A stretch of 64,000 bases of DNA from positions 184,412-248,411 of the forward strand of contig NZ_LXYI01000045.1 in NCBI RefSeq assembly GCF_001650875.1, read 5' to 3'. The notes beneath the pieces were generated by a model, which was given only the letters and a program-made list of their open reading frames with translations, did not search any database and had not been told where the DNA came from. Source of the stretch: Sulfitobacter sp. EhC04. GTDB taxonomy: Bacteria; Pseudomonadota; Alphaproteobacteria; Rhodobacterales; Rhodobacteraceae. The translations under genes and the position numbers were made by a program. Below, in pieces: positions 53,555 to 61,077 of the stretch. Within the stretch, counting starts at the first letter, position 1. Every line of letters starts with the position of its first letter.

Positions 53555-54442
53555 TCAAATAACGCGTCGCGGCGCGTCCCAGCGTCGCAACATCCAGTAC
53601 CACTGTTCCGGATTGGCCATGATCCGGGCGGACAGGCTGTCGTTGAAGGCGCGGGTCATCGTGATGCTGTCGCTATGCGGTATAGGTGCTTCGAAATCAA
53701 CGCGGATGACATTGCCGTCCTCAATGCGCACCCCATAGGCCGGGATCATCGGCAGATCATATTTCAGGGCAAGCTGTGCCGCCGACAGGGACGTCAGGGC
53801 GTCACTGCCCAGAAACGGGAGCGGTTCGCCTTCGGCATATTTCTCGTCCAGCAGGATCGAGATGATGCCGCCATCCCGAAGATGGCGCACCAGCGCGCGC
53901 GTCCCCACGCGCCCCGTTGCCAGAATCGGCTTGCCGCCCGCTTCGATGCCTGCCCTGATCCGGCGTTCGTAGTGGCGGTTCTTGTGCGGCCGATAGACCG
54001 CGCCGCTTTCATACCCATGCATCTTGATGACGGCGCGCACCGCTTCCCACTGTCCGAAATGGCCCGAAACGACAATGACCCCCTTGCCCGATGCCTGCGC
54101 CTCTTTCAGCGCGTCAAGACCCGGCCCCGAGGCCCTGAATTTCCCGTGTTGTGTCTGAAACTCGGCGTCGTGATAGATCTCGAACAGGGTCCGGCCCATC
54201 TGCCGCCCCATCTCCTGGCCCAGCCTCGCGCGGTCCCTGCGCCGCATGTCCGGAAAGACCCGTCTGGCCTCACGGTCAAACCGGCGGCTTGCCGGTGGAA
54301 ACCACCGCATGACCGCCGCAAAGGTCGTGCCCAACCCACGCGACCGCTCATCGAAAGACCGCCATCGCACAACCGTAAGCGCCGACCACAAGGGAAAGTA
54401 GCGGGCGTAATGGGCAAAAGATTTCAGGGCAAAGGACAGCAT
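53555..54442 (-). CDS. LpxL/HtrB-type lipid acyltransferase
   Basis: 295 residues from the ATG at 54440-54442. The lysophospholipid acyltransferase motif H-x4-E appears as SGHFGQWEAVRAVI; GAVYRPHKNRHYERRIR and ISILLDEKYAEGEPLPFLG are the following acyltransferase blocks. A hydrophobic/basic N-terminus (FALKSFAHYARYFPLW) would hold it to the inner membrane. It probably adds a secondary acyl chain to lipid A or a related lipid. The second gene end points at the terminator region of the flavodoxin-like gene. Confidence 0.85.
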   Translation of the reverse strand: MLSFALKSFAHYARYFPLWSALTVVRWRSFDERSRGLGTTFAAVMRWFPPASRRFDREARRVFPDMRRRDRARLGQEMGRQMGRTLFEIYHDAEFQTQHGKFRASGPGLDALKEAQASGKGVIVVSGHFGQWEAVRAVIKMHGYESGAVYRPHKNRHYERRIRAGIEAGGKPILATGRVGTRALVRHLRDGGIISILLDEKYAEGEPLPFLGSDALTSLSAAQLALKYDLPMIPAYGVRIEDGNVIRVDFEAPIPHSDSITMTRAFNDSLSARIMANPEQWYWMLRRWDAPRRVI

Positions 54443-54615
54443 GGCTCTGTATGATCTTTTTCCACAGGTATACAAATAGAAAAGTCAGGCCAGCCTGCTT
54501 CACTCAAACACGCTGCTTCAGCACGCCGCATCGGTCATGCCGCTTTTGCGACGTCCCCAGGCAGACATCAGATTCCGACATGCCGGGCCGTGTATATATC
54601 GGATTATTGAGCAAA

Positions 54616-54660
54616 TGGCGGACCATAGAGGATTCGAACCTCTGACCTCTGCCTTCGGAG
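54616..54660 (-). pseudogene. 3' half of tRNA-Arg(CCG), prophage attachment site
   Basis: On the minus strand, from anticodon loop CTCCGAA (54654-54660) through GGCAGAGGTCAGAGG, T loop TTCGAATCCTC, acceptor 3' strand GGTCCGC and CCA ending at 54616. The 5' half does not follow: no GCGGACC, and the left anticodon stem no longer pairs. This is what remains of a tRNA gene at the end of an integrated element, with the 3' end facing the chromosome. Confidence 0.78.
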
Positions 54661-54774
54661 GGCGGTGCATAGCCGCATGTTCACCCATTTCCCCACAAAT
54701 GTTCCGTTTTTGAGCCCGTCTCGAACGGTCTCAAACGGCTGTTTCCAAACCGAAACCAAACCGACGAGGCCGAA

Positions 54775-54942
54775 ATGAACGAACGCACCACCAGAGAGGA
54801 AACCAGAGTGAATACCGAAATCCAGTCCATCAGCGGGGCCGTCATTGCCCAGACCGTCATCCGATATGCCGCCTACATTTTCATCGCTTGGCTCGCCCTG
54901 TCCTTCGCGGACGGGTGGGTCACGCTCTGGCTCAAGCAATAG
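54775..54942 (+). CDS. Small prophage membrane protein
   Basis: 55 codons, too short for most gene finders. After a polar N-terminus (MNERTTREETRVNTEIQ) there is one hydrophobic helix (YAAYIFIAWLALSFADGW), so a single-pass inner-membrane peptide is likely. It is the first open frame inside the attachment site and is followed after 4 bases by the next start. No homologue recognised. Confidence 0.5.
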   Translation: MNERTTREETRVNTEIQSISGAVIAQTVIRYAAYIFIAWLALSFADGWVTLWLKQ

Positions 54943-54946
54943 GCAG

Positions 54947-55201
54947 ATGCCAATGGGATATAGCCCAAACATAACCGTCGCCCCCTGTCCGGCTTGTCAC
55001 AGCATCTGTGGCAAGCCTTCGATCCGCTTCAAAGGGATCTTCCGCCGTCTCGTGAGGCTCGAATGCCGATGTGGCGTAAGCGGTGCATGGCAGCTTTTCG
55101 AAGGTCAGATCAACACATGGAACCTCGCCGCAAGAGGCTGGGCTCTTATTGCCGGTGATGGTGGCCCCACCACACCCCCACCCCCACCATCAAAAAGATA
55201 A
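54947..55201 (+). CDS. Prophage zinc-ribbon-like small protein
   Basis: 84 residues from the ATG at 54947. Four cysteines in two pairs (CPACHSICGKPSIRF and LECRCGVSGAW) could form a zinc ribbon. The C-terminus is a proline run (TTPPPPPSKR). Open frame continues upstream but only this start follows the preceding small gene sensibly. Function unknown; such proteins are common among phage early genes. Confidence 0.5.
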   Translation: MPMGYSPNITVAPCPACHSICGKPSIRFKGIFRRLVRLECRCGVSGAWQLFEGQINTWNLAARGWALIAGDGGPTTPPPPPSKR

Positions 55202-55212
55202 GGAACCACGCG

Positions 55213-55551
55213 ATGACACATCCCATTGACGCCTTCGTCGGCCGCCGCATCAGGGAGATCCGGTTGCAGCAGAACAAGCGGATGACCGACGTCGCCAAAG
55301 CATTCGGCGGCAGTTTCCAGCAACTGCAGAAGTACGAGAAAGGTGCAAACCGGGTCAGCGCCTCCCGCCTGGCCGAGATCGCCCAAATCCTCGATGTCCC
55401 GATCAGCGTGTTCTTTCCTCCGGAGTTTCAAAGCAGGGAACTGTCGAGCGAAGAGCGGAAGTTGCTGGGGCATTTTCGGTCCGCGGATCCAGGTGCCCAA
55501 TCGTCACTGGCAACCATTGCCGCCAAGATCGCGGAGGCCGAACATGCCTGA
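55213..55551 (+). CDS. XRE-family (Cro/C1-type) transcriptional regulator
   Basis: 112 residues. Helix-turn-helix at about 10-65: GRRIREIRLQQNKRMTDVAK, FGGSFQQLQKYEKGANRVSA and RLAEIAQILDVPISVFF are textbook HTH_3. No C-terminal peptidase (LexA-like) domain, so it is a short Cro-like or repressor protein rather than a self-cleaving CI. AAGGAACCACGCG precedes the ATG. It probably controls prophage gene expression. Confidence 0.88.
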   Translation: MTHPIDAFVGRRIREIRLQQNKRMTDVAKAFGGSFQQLQKYEKGANRVSASRLAEIAQILDVPISVFFPPEFQSRELSSEERKLLGHFRSADPGAQSSLATIAAKIAEAEHA

Positions 55552-55771
55552 CCTCTGGTTTGTCGAAGAGCGCAACCCGTTCGGCCAGTGGAGCCCGGCC
55601 ACCTATCACGGCGAAAAGCCTACGGAAAAGCAAATCGGTGGTCGTCGTCGCGAGTTTCGGAGGGATCCGAGGGAGGTCAACGTCGGGCACCACTACCTGT
55701 CATTGTCCGACCTGGCCGAAAACTATTCGCCCGACGGCCGTTTCTATCTGGCGGAAGGGGCCGACGCATGA
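55544..55771 (+). CDS. Prophage hypothetical protein, 75 residues
   Basis: Begins MPDLWFVEERNPFGQWSPAT, overlapping the regulator's stop by 8 bases, and ends on an ATGA overlap with the next gene. Rich in aromatic and charged residues; no known domain that I recognise. The overlaps on both sides support it as a real, translationally coupled gene. Confidence 0.6.
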   Translation: MPDLWFVEERNPFGQWSPATYHGEKPTEKQIGGRRREFRRDPREVNVGHHYLSLSDLAENYSPDGRFYLAEGADA

Positions 55772-56586
55772 CCGCGCTGAAAGGTCGAACCATGAGCGTG
55801 GCAGAGGCGGCAGAGTTGCTGCTGGACGCTGACGACTACATGCCCACCCTTGCCCGCCTAGCCGCCGTCAAGGCACATCTTCAGCACAGCAGTAAGGTGC
55901 AGCCGGTTGTGGTGGCAGAGGCATGGCGTGAAGCCCTCCGCGCCCTCGCCGCCGACACCACCCCTGCCCCCGATCCCAAGCCCGGACAATATGTCTGCGA
56001 CCGATGCAAAAAGCTGGCTTGGGGCGGTGACCATGTATGTGCTGGAGTGCCTGCCCCCGAGCCGTCCGAGCGCGACAAGCTGGTTCGTGCTGCGGCGCTG
56101 CGGCAGGCGCTTCAGAAGATCAAGGATGAAGCATCGGGCAACCCAGAAGGTGCCGCTGGCGACGAAGCCCTGAGACGCGCCCACATGGCAATCGAAGCCC
56201 TGATCTCCGAGGACGATCTGACACCCAGCCCGAGCGAATACGCCCTCTGTCAGTGCTGCGGTCGCGAGGTAAAGGCCGACGCATGGCTGCCGGATGACCT
56301 TTACGCGCAGGTGAGCGGCGACGGGGTGAACGGTATGTTCTGCGCCGCCTGTCTCGTGGAAAAGGCGTGCGACACGTTCGGCTGGCCCTCGGTTCGGTTG
56401 AGCAATGCGCATGAAGCCACCTACACGCAGGCCGATCTAGACGCGGCGACCGCGCTGATCGGCATTGTCGAGGGCATCAACAACCTCGACCACGGAACGT
56501 GGCGAGACGAACACGGGACAAGGCTCAAAGACACCCCCGAGTGGGTCAGGTTCTACAACGCCATCCGCGCCAAAGGTGACGCATGA
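55768..56586 (+). CDS. Prophage hypothetical protein with two Cys-pair motifs
   Basis: 272 residues from the ATG at 55768, overlapping the previous stop by 4 bases. A helical N-terminal part (VAEAAELLLDADDYMPTLA) is followed by CDRCKKLAWGGDHVC and later LCQCCGREVKAD with FCAACLVEKACD, which look like zinc-binding knuckles. The C-terminus includes TQADLDAATALIGIVEGINN. Composite phage proteins like this often vary between isolates. Function unknown. Confidence 0.6.
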   Translation: MTALKGRTMSVAEAAELLLDADDYMPTLARLAAVKAHLQHSSKVQPVVVAEAWREALRALAADTTPAPDPKPGQYVCDRCKKLAWGGDHVCAGVPAPEPSERDKLVRAAALRQALQKIKDEASGNPEGAAGDEALRRAHMAIEALISEDDLTPSPSEYALCQCCGREVKADAWLPDDLYAQVSGDGVNGMFCAACLVEKACDTFGWPSVRLSNAHEATYTQADLDAATALIGIVEGINNLDHGTWRDEHGTRLKDTPEWVRFYNAIRAKGDA

Positions 56587-56810
56587 CCGGCCTTCCCAGA
56601 GGTTACGACGCATGGAAACAAGCCAGCCCTGCGGACGAGAGCGATGGTGTTGGCACTGAGGACCGCCAACCATGCAACCGCATCCACGAGCCCGACGAGG
56701 ATGCGCCGCGCGGGTATAAGCCCAAGCCGTGCAAGGGTGAGATGTTCATTGCGGGCGATGACACTGACGACTGCTGGGTCGAGTGCGACACCTGCGGAGA
56801 AGTGGCATGA
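56583..56810 (+). CDS. Prophage small hypothetical protein, 75 residues
   Basis: MTGLPRGYDAWKQASPADES at the start, and Cys residues in QPCNRIHEPDEDAPRGY, PCKGEMF and ECDTCGEVA. The spacing suggests a degenerate zinc ribbon. Overlaps of 4 bases at both ends tie it to its neighbours. Confidence 0.55.
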   Translation: MTGLPRGYDAWKQASPADESDGVGTEDRQPCNRIHEPDEDAPRGYKPKPCKGEMFIAGDDTDDCWVECDTCGEVA

Positions 56811-57079
56811 CCGCCGCCCGCGCCACAGAAGTCGAGAACAGGGAATATCGCCATGAGCCTCGATATCACAGGGGCGATATGGTGATTGATCCCTGCCCGA
56901 TCTGCGGCGCCGCCCCGATCGAGGACACCATGCTGCGTGAGGAGCCTTACCTTACGTGCCCAACGGTATTTACCGAAATTGGAAAGCCTGACGTGCCGTG
57001 TCCGATGCACGCAGAGGGGTACGAGGCGTGGTCAACGCTTTGCAGGTCGGCGACGAAAACAGCAAAGGAAAGATTGTGA
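56807..57079 (+). CDS. Prophage zinc-ribbon protein (Lar-like), 90 residues
   Basis: From the ATG at 56807 (ATGA overlap). IDPCPICGAAPIEDTM with a later LTCP gives a CPxCG zinc-ribbon arrangement reminiscent of Lar restriction-alleviation proteins, with AEGYEAWSTLCRSATKTA at the end. Lar-type proteins protect phage DNA from host type I restriction; here that is a guess from the motif. Confidence 0.55.
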   Translation: MTAARATEVENREYRHEPRYHRGDMVIDPCPICGAAPIEDTMLREEPYLTCPTVFTEIGKPDVPCPMHAEGYEAWSTLCRSATKTAKERL

Positions 57080-57110
57080 GAATGAAATGCAAATAGCCCC
57101 GGAGGCACCA

Positions 57111-57299
57111 ATGCGAATGCACATTACCGACACGATGATCGACGCCAGCTATGGGGCTATGAAGGCTGAGGCGGTCAAGGACGGGCACGATTGGGGCGAG
57201 GTGGAGCGATCCAATCCTGACCAGATGAACCGCCTCCGCGAGGTCATCCGCTCGATGCTTCAAGCTGCGGCTGACGTTGCGTCTCAACAACCCCACTAA
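57111..57299 (+). CDS. Prophage small hypothetical protein, 62 residues
   Basis: The ATG at 57111 has GGAGG at 57101-57105, so it is preferred over an ATG 24 bases earlier. MRMHITDTMIDASYGAMKAE leads to a helical, acidic protein ending RSMLQAAADVASQQPH. No domain recognised. Confidence 0.55.
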   Translation: MRMHITDTMIDASYGAMKAEAVKDGHDWGEVERSNPDQMNRLREVIRSMLQAAADVASQQPH

Positions 57300-57319
57300 C
57301 CGATCTAAAGGAGACATTT

Positions 57320-57649
57320 ATGACTGAGACCACAACAGACACCGCACCGCAGTCCTTTGGTTGGGTTCTGCTCGAATTGATGGGACATCGCCAGCGCGTC
57401 GGCATGGCCCGAGAGGAATACATCGGTAGCGGTAAGATGATCCGCATCGACATCCCGGCTGGGGACGACGGGGACACGGTGACAGAATTCTACGGCACCA
57501 GCGCGATCTATGCGCTGCGCCCGATTTCAGAAGAAGTCGCGCGGGATCATTGGTCCGCTCGCGATCCCCGTCCGGTGCGACCCGCCGAATACCGTCCGGC
57601 GTCTCAGATCGAGCACCATGACAGCGAAGATGAAGACGAACCCTGTTAA
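57320..57649 (+). CDS. Prophage hypothetical protein, 109 residues
   Basis: AAAGGAGACATTT gives a strong ribosome-binding site. The middle reads GWVLLELMGHRQRVGMAREE and TEFYGTSAIYALRPISEEVA, a small beta domain; the C-terminus is acidic (HHDSEDEDEPC). The first part resembles phage proteins of unknown function that sit among early genes. Confidence 0.6.
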   Translation: MTETTTDTAPQSFGWVLLELMGHRQRVGMAREEYIGSGKMIRIDIPAGDDGDTVTEFYGTSAIYALRPISEEVARDHWSARDPRPVRPAEYRPASQIEHHDSEDEDEPC

Positions 57650-57663
57650 ACCCGGAGGCCCAC

Positions 57664-58113
57664 ATGACACTTCCCTACGCATCCTCGACCGCTGGCCAGG
57701 CGCGCGAGAAGGAGATCCGCGACACGCTGCGCGCAGTCGGCGCCAGCGCGATTGGCTTCATGGTCGATGACGACGCAGATCAGATCATCGCGCAGTTCCG
57801 CCTGCACGGTCGCGAGGTCACCGTCCCGATCAGGATTGGCGCCTATGCTGAGGCCTGGCTGCGGGAGAACAAGCGCGGCCCGAAAACGAAAGAGGGGGAT
57901 CATGCAGCCAAGGCCCGGAAGGTCGCGGAAAGCGCGGCGTGGGCCATTCTGGCTGACTGGATCAAGGCCCAGGCCGCAATGATGGCCTCTGGGTTCCTTG
58001 ATACCGACGCGGCATTCCTGCCGCATATTTCCCTGCCGAACGGACGCAGGGCGATTGAAGTAATCACTGGTGGGGATAAGCCGATGTTGCCCCCGCCGGC
58101 AAAGTCCAGCTGA
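57664..58113 (+). CDS. Prophage hypothetical protein, 149 residues
   Basis: Starts MTLPYASSTAGQAREKEIRD. The core (VGASAIGFMVDDDADQIIAQ, FRLHGREVTVPIRIGAYAEA, ARKVAESAAWAILADWIKAQ) is alpha/beta and looks like a DNA-metabolism accessory protein seen in phages, but no catalytic motif is visible. GGAGGCCCAC precedes the start. Confidence 0.6.
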   Translation: MTLPYASSTAGQAREKEIRDTLRAVGASAIGFMVDDDADQIIAQFRLHGREVTVPIRIGAYAEAWLRENKRGPKTKEGDHAAKARKVAESAAWAILADWIKAQAAMMASGFLDTDAAFLPHISLPNGRRAIEVITGGDKPMLPPPAKSS

Positions 58114-58129
58114 ACCCGGAGCAAGCGCA

Positions 58130-58477
58130 ATGAGAATTTTAGATGCAGAGGCATTCCTCGATCTGCCGCCCGGAACGGTATTTGCCTTTGGCCCGGCCTT
58201 CGCATTTTCGGGGTTGAAGATCAAAGAGGCTTCGATCCGTGGCGAAGGATATTGGGGCTTTTGGGCTTGTGATCCATGCTGGGTGGATGCCGATGATTGC
58301 GGCGAGGCGTCAACCCGCCTGCTCGACATGCAGGAAAACGGCGCATCTTTCCCTATGGATGTCAGCGTTTCAAAATACATGAGCTATGATGGCGATGATT
58401 TTGAGTGCTTCTTGGTGTTTGAAGCCGCTGATCTCGATCACTTGCGCTCGATTATGGGTAACGGCGATTGGGAATAG
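58130..58477 (+). CDS. Prophage hypothetical protein, 115 residues
   Basis: From the ATG at 58130 (MRILDAEAFLDLPPGTVFAF). Beta-rich and acidic, with many aromatic residues (GEGYWGFWACDPCWVDADD, SKYMSYDGDDFECFLVFEAA). No domain recognised. CGGAGCAAGCGCA precedes the start. Confidence 0.58.
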   Translation: MRILDAEAFLDLPPGTVFAFGPAFAFSGLKIKEASIRGEGYWGFWACDPCWVDADDCGEASTRLLDMQENGASFPMDVSVSKYMSYDGDDFECFLVFEAADLDHLRSIMGNGDWE

Positions 58478-58495
58478 CCCAACAAAGGAGGCATC

Positions 58496-58711
58496 ATGGA
58501 GAAAGAACGCGACATGCGCCTATCGAGCGAAATTCGTGATGCCCAAGCGCGGCACAGGGCGGCGTACCCTGACGGAGACTGGCGCGCTGTGAACGATGAA
58601 CTGTCCGAACTGTTCCACCGCGCCGCGGCTATACTAGGCCCGGCGGGGGTTGATCCCTGGAAGGGCGGTAATGAAGGGCGGGCCAAGGCGCTAGAGCGTT
58701 TGGGTCACTGA
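58496..58711 (+). CDS. Prophage small hypothetical protein, 71 residues
   Basis: MEKERDMRLSSEIRDAQARH, helical, ending PWKGGNEGRAKALERLGH. AAAGGAGGCATC gives a near-perfect ribosome-binding site. Last gene of the rightward prophage transcript; a terminator follows within 2 bases. Confidence 0.6.
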   Translation: MEKERDMRLSSEIRDAQARHRAAYPDGDWRAVNDELSELFHRAAAILGPAGVDPWKGGNEGRAKALERLGH

Positions 58712-58712
58712 G

Positions 58713-58746
58713 GCTGACGCCCCGAACTAACGGAGCGTCGGCTTTT
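58713..58746 (+). terminator. Terminator of the rightward prophage operon
   Basis: GCTGACGC (58713-58720) pairs with GCGTCGGC (58735-58742) with one wobble, then TTTTC. It separates rightward early genes from leftward late genes. Confidence 0.75.
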
Positions 58747-58762
58747 CAGAAGTTGCTGACGG

Positions 58763-59119
58763 TCAGCCACCGATCCTTGCCAGCGCCTCTCGATAGTACC
58801 GCTCTGCCAGACGGTCGAGCACGCCGTCGCCTGGCACCAAAGCCTTGATTGCATCCGGAACCGACTGGTTCACATGCCGGATAGCCCGAGCCTTGATTAC
58901 CTCAAGCCCGGCCTCTGGTCCGTCCACAAGCGCCGCCTCAACACCGGTAAGGATCGCCGAGTGCAGGGCGTTCATGTGCTTTTCCTGAATGCGAATGCCT
59001 GTCGCGGCCTGGAAAGTCCCTGACAAGCGGTTGAGGATGAAAGTCAGGCCAATCCCCAAAAGGCTCAGGATTGCCGTCTGCACTGCTTCGTTTGCAAGAA
59101 ATTCTCCTACGATGTTCAT
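58763..59119 (-). CDS. Holin-like phage membrane protein
   Basis: 118 residues with one N-terminal hydrophobic helix (AVQTAILSLLGIGLTFILNR) and a helical, amphipathic remainder (MNALHSAILTGVEAALVDG; DRLAERYYREALARIGG). This layout matches LLH-type phage holins. It lies at the end of the late operon, two genes after the endolysin. A holin would make membrane holes that release the endolysin, but a single helix is weak proof. Confidence 0.6.
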   Translation of the reverse strand: MNIVGEFLANEAVQTAILSLLGIGLTFILNRLSGTFQAATGIRIQEKHMNALHSAILTGVEAALVDGPEAGLEVIKARAIRHVNQSVPDAIKALVPGDGVLDRLAERYYREALARIGG

Positions 59120-59147
59120 ATTCTTACCTTTCAGGGATGTTGAGGCG

Positions 59148-59516
59148 TCACGCCTCGGGTTTGGGGAAGTCGGGAATATCGACGGTCTGCCCAGCCAGAG
59201 CGTGAGTGCAGTCGCTCAGGAACTGGATCCGGCCGTCGGTTACGAAGGAATGACAAACCACGCATCCGAACGGCCATGGTTCGTCGTTCTCGTCGGTCGT
59301 GCTGCACCAGCAGTCGCCCTTATGGCCGGTGACGTGGTGACCGGTTTTCAAAAGGACTGATGGCTTGAAGGTCGGCGCATCGCCATTGCCATTGAATGAC
59401 CAGCTGGGGCGCTTCGATCCGTCGACCCTGATCATGTGAGCTTCGTTGCAGCCGGGACACCAGAACGCGACTGATCCGCCTGCCAGGCTACGCAGCTTTG
59501 ATCCCAGCGCAGACAT
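59148..59516 (-). CDS. DUF6527-like phage protein
   Basis: 122 residues from the ATG at 59514-59516, which shares a base with the endolysin stop. VAFWCPGCNEAHMIRV, WSFNGNGDAPTFKPSVLL, VCHSFVTDGRIQFLSDCTHA and LAGQTVDIPDFP form a Cys/His-rich, probably zinc-binding domain as in DUF6527, a common phage-tail/lysis-region protein of unknown role. Confidence 0.78.
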   Translation of the reverse strand: MSALGSKLRSLAGGSVAFWCPGCNEAHMIRVDGSKRPSWSFNGNGDAPTFKPSVLLKTGHHVTGHKGDCWCSTTDENDEPWPFGCVVCHSFVTDGRIQFLSDCTHALAGQTVDIPDFPKPEA

Positions 59517-60346
59517 CAGGCCACCGCCCGATCGGTCCAATCGCGGTCGATGACCTCGAATCCAGGACACAGCTTTGCGGCAACCTCGCGATGACCCATC
59601 AGCAGGCGGATCGGTGTGCGCTGCGCGATCTGCTCGAAATGGCCACGAGTGCTGGCAAGCGTCTCCGGCGTGAAATAGTCCTCCGGGTGCCGGGTGGCCG
59701 TGATCGTCCGGACCTCGATCATCAAGTGGTGAAACACGCCGCGATTGTGTCCCACCGCCCCGGCGCCGTAGCGGTCCATCGGGCGCGCATAGATGATCTC
59801 ACCATCCGGGCAGGTGATCGCGTGATAGCCGGTATCGCTCCACCCTCGCCCGCCCTTCGACTTCGGCAGCGTGTGCATCAGGTGGATCGCCTTGGCGATT
59901 TCCGCATTGCTCTTGTCCGATGCCCAACTGCCCGGCACCGCGGCGCAGTGAAGGCAGTAGGTGTCGATGATCGTGTTTGCCCCACCCTGGCGCAGCACCT
60001 TGTCATGCTGCACCGCGCCGAGCGTCGGCTTGGTCGGCACAAGAACTTCGCCCTCGTCAGCGTAGGCTGCTTTCGGCATACCGTCTGCGTCGATGGCCTG
60101 ACGCAAGGCAATGCGGCTCAGGGTGCCGTATGCGCCGTCCACCCTGCCCTCGTAGTAGCCAAGGCCCGCCAGGCCGCGTTGAAGCTGGTTGACGGCCCAG
60201 ACGGTCGATTTGGTCGGCCCCTGGTCGAGCAGGCCCCGCGCGGCGGCCGCAGTGACAGGCCCCCACCAGCCATCGACCTCTCCAGGATCGTAGCCGAGGG
60301 ACTTGAGGCCGAGCTGTAGCAGTCGGATTGCCGGGTTCATGGACAT
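59516..60346 (-). CDS. Endolysin: peptidoglycan-binding and N-acetylmuramoyl-L-alanine amidase
   Basis: 276 residues from the ATG at 60344-60346 (GGAGA 6 bases upstream). Two short peptidoglycan-binding-like helices lie in 1-80 (AIRLLQLGLKSLGYDPGEVD; VNQLQRGLAGLGYYEGRVD). The amidase_2 domain fills about 110-276 with zinc ligands His in YCLHCAAVPG, and His and Cys in GHREVAAKLCPGFEV, as in T7 lysozyme. It cuts peptidoglycan at lysis. No signal peptide, so it needs the holin. Confidence 0.9.
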   Translation of the reverse strand: MSMNPAIRLLQLGLKSLGYDPGEVDGWWGPVTAAAARGLLDQGPTKSTVWAVNQLQRGLAGLGYYEGRVDGAYGTLSRIALRQAIDADGMPKAAYADEGEVLVPTKPTLGAVQHDKVLRQGGANTIIDTYCLHCAAVPGSWASDKSNAEIAKAIHLMHTLPKSKGGRGWSDTGYHAITCPDGEIIYARPMDRYGAGAVGHNRGVFHHLMIEVRTITATRHPEDYFTPETLASTRGHFEQIAQRTPIRLLMGHREVAAKLCPGFEVIDRDWTDRAVA

Positions 60347-60408
60347 TGTGGATCTCCAATGCAAAAGGCCCGCGCGATGGCGGGCCGGGTTTCAGATTGT
60401 GGTGTGGC

Positions 60409-61077
60409 TTAGGACAGGATGCGGAACGCGACCTCGGGGGAAGTTACCGCCGGAACGGTCGGGCATTCGGGGTAGCCGACCCGCACCCATGCAAATGACC
60501 GCCCGGCATGGACGCCCTCATTGTCGGGTATGCGCGCGGTGTAGCTGATTGTTTGCGCCATCGACGGGTCCGGGTCAGCTGCAACACCGATCCCTTCCGT
60601 ATCCAGGACGCTTACATTCTGGAACCGATGCAACCGACCGCCGCCGTTGCGGAACAGCAGGTCAATTTCCGGGCGACCACAGTCGCGCAACTTGACGAAT
60701 TGCCATTTGATCTCGACCACCTGCCCGGGCCTGCCATCTTCGATGCTATGACCGTACATGGTGAATCGGATGGCGGGCGAAGCGTCCTGAGTTTTGGCTG
60801 ACTCCAAGGCCTCAATCCGCTTCACGTTGTGAGATTGCGCGAGAAGAATTGCAGAAATGTCTGCCAGAATGTCCTGCTGGCTGTGTTGCATCTCTTGCTG
60901 TAATTGCTGCATATCTTGCTGAGCTTCAAACCCCTGCTCGAACTTCGCCAGCCAATCCCGCACCGGACCGGCGGTGAAACCCCAAACCATGATGGACAGT
61001 GCCATCATGGCGCTGATGGCCCCTGCAATCTTTCCTCCGTCGATGATTTTTTCTGTGAGGGTTTTCGGCTCAGTCAT
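60409..61077 (-). CDS. Prophage membrane-anchored coiled-coil protein
   Basis: 222 residues from the ATG at 61075-61077 (one base shared with the upstream stop). A hydrophobic helix (IAGAISAMMALSIMVWGFTA) is followed by a Gln-rich coiled coil (about 45-85) and a C-terminal beta domain (FTMYGHSIEDGRPGQVVEIK, ISYTARIPDNEGVHAGRSFA). This could be a spanin-like or tail-associated protein, but neither is certain. Confidence 0.55.
   Translation of the reverse strand: MTEPKTLTEKIIDGGKIAGAISAMMALSIMVWGFTAGPVRDWLAKFEQGFEAQQDMQQLQQEMQHSQQDILADISAILLAQSHNVKRIEALESAKTQDASPAIRFTMYGHSIEDGRPGQVVEIKWQFVKLRDCGRPEIDLLFRNGGGRLHRFQNVSVLDTEGIGVAADPDPSMAQTISYTARIPDNEGVHAGRSFAWVRVGYPECPTVPAVTSPEVAFRILS

Noticed and set aside
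54616..54700. Intact tRNA gene at the prophage boundary
   Set aside because: The 5' half, including the GCGGACC acceptor strand and a pairing anticodon stem, is missing.
54604..54972. Minus-strand open frame over the attachment site
   Set aside because: It is a translation of the tRNA remnant and of the complement of the small membrane protein gene; no domain.
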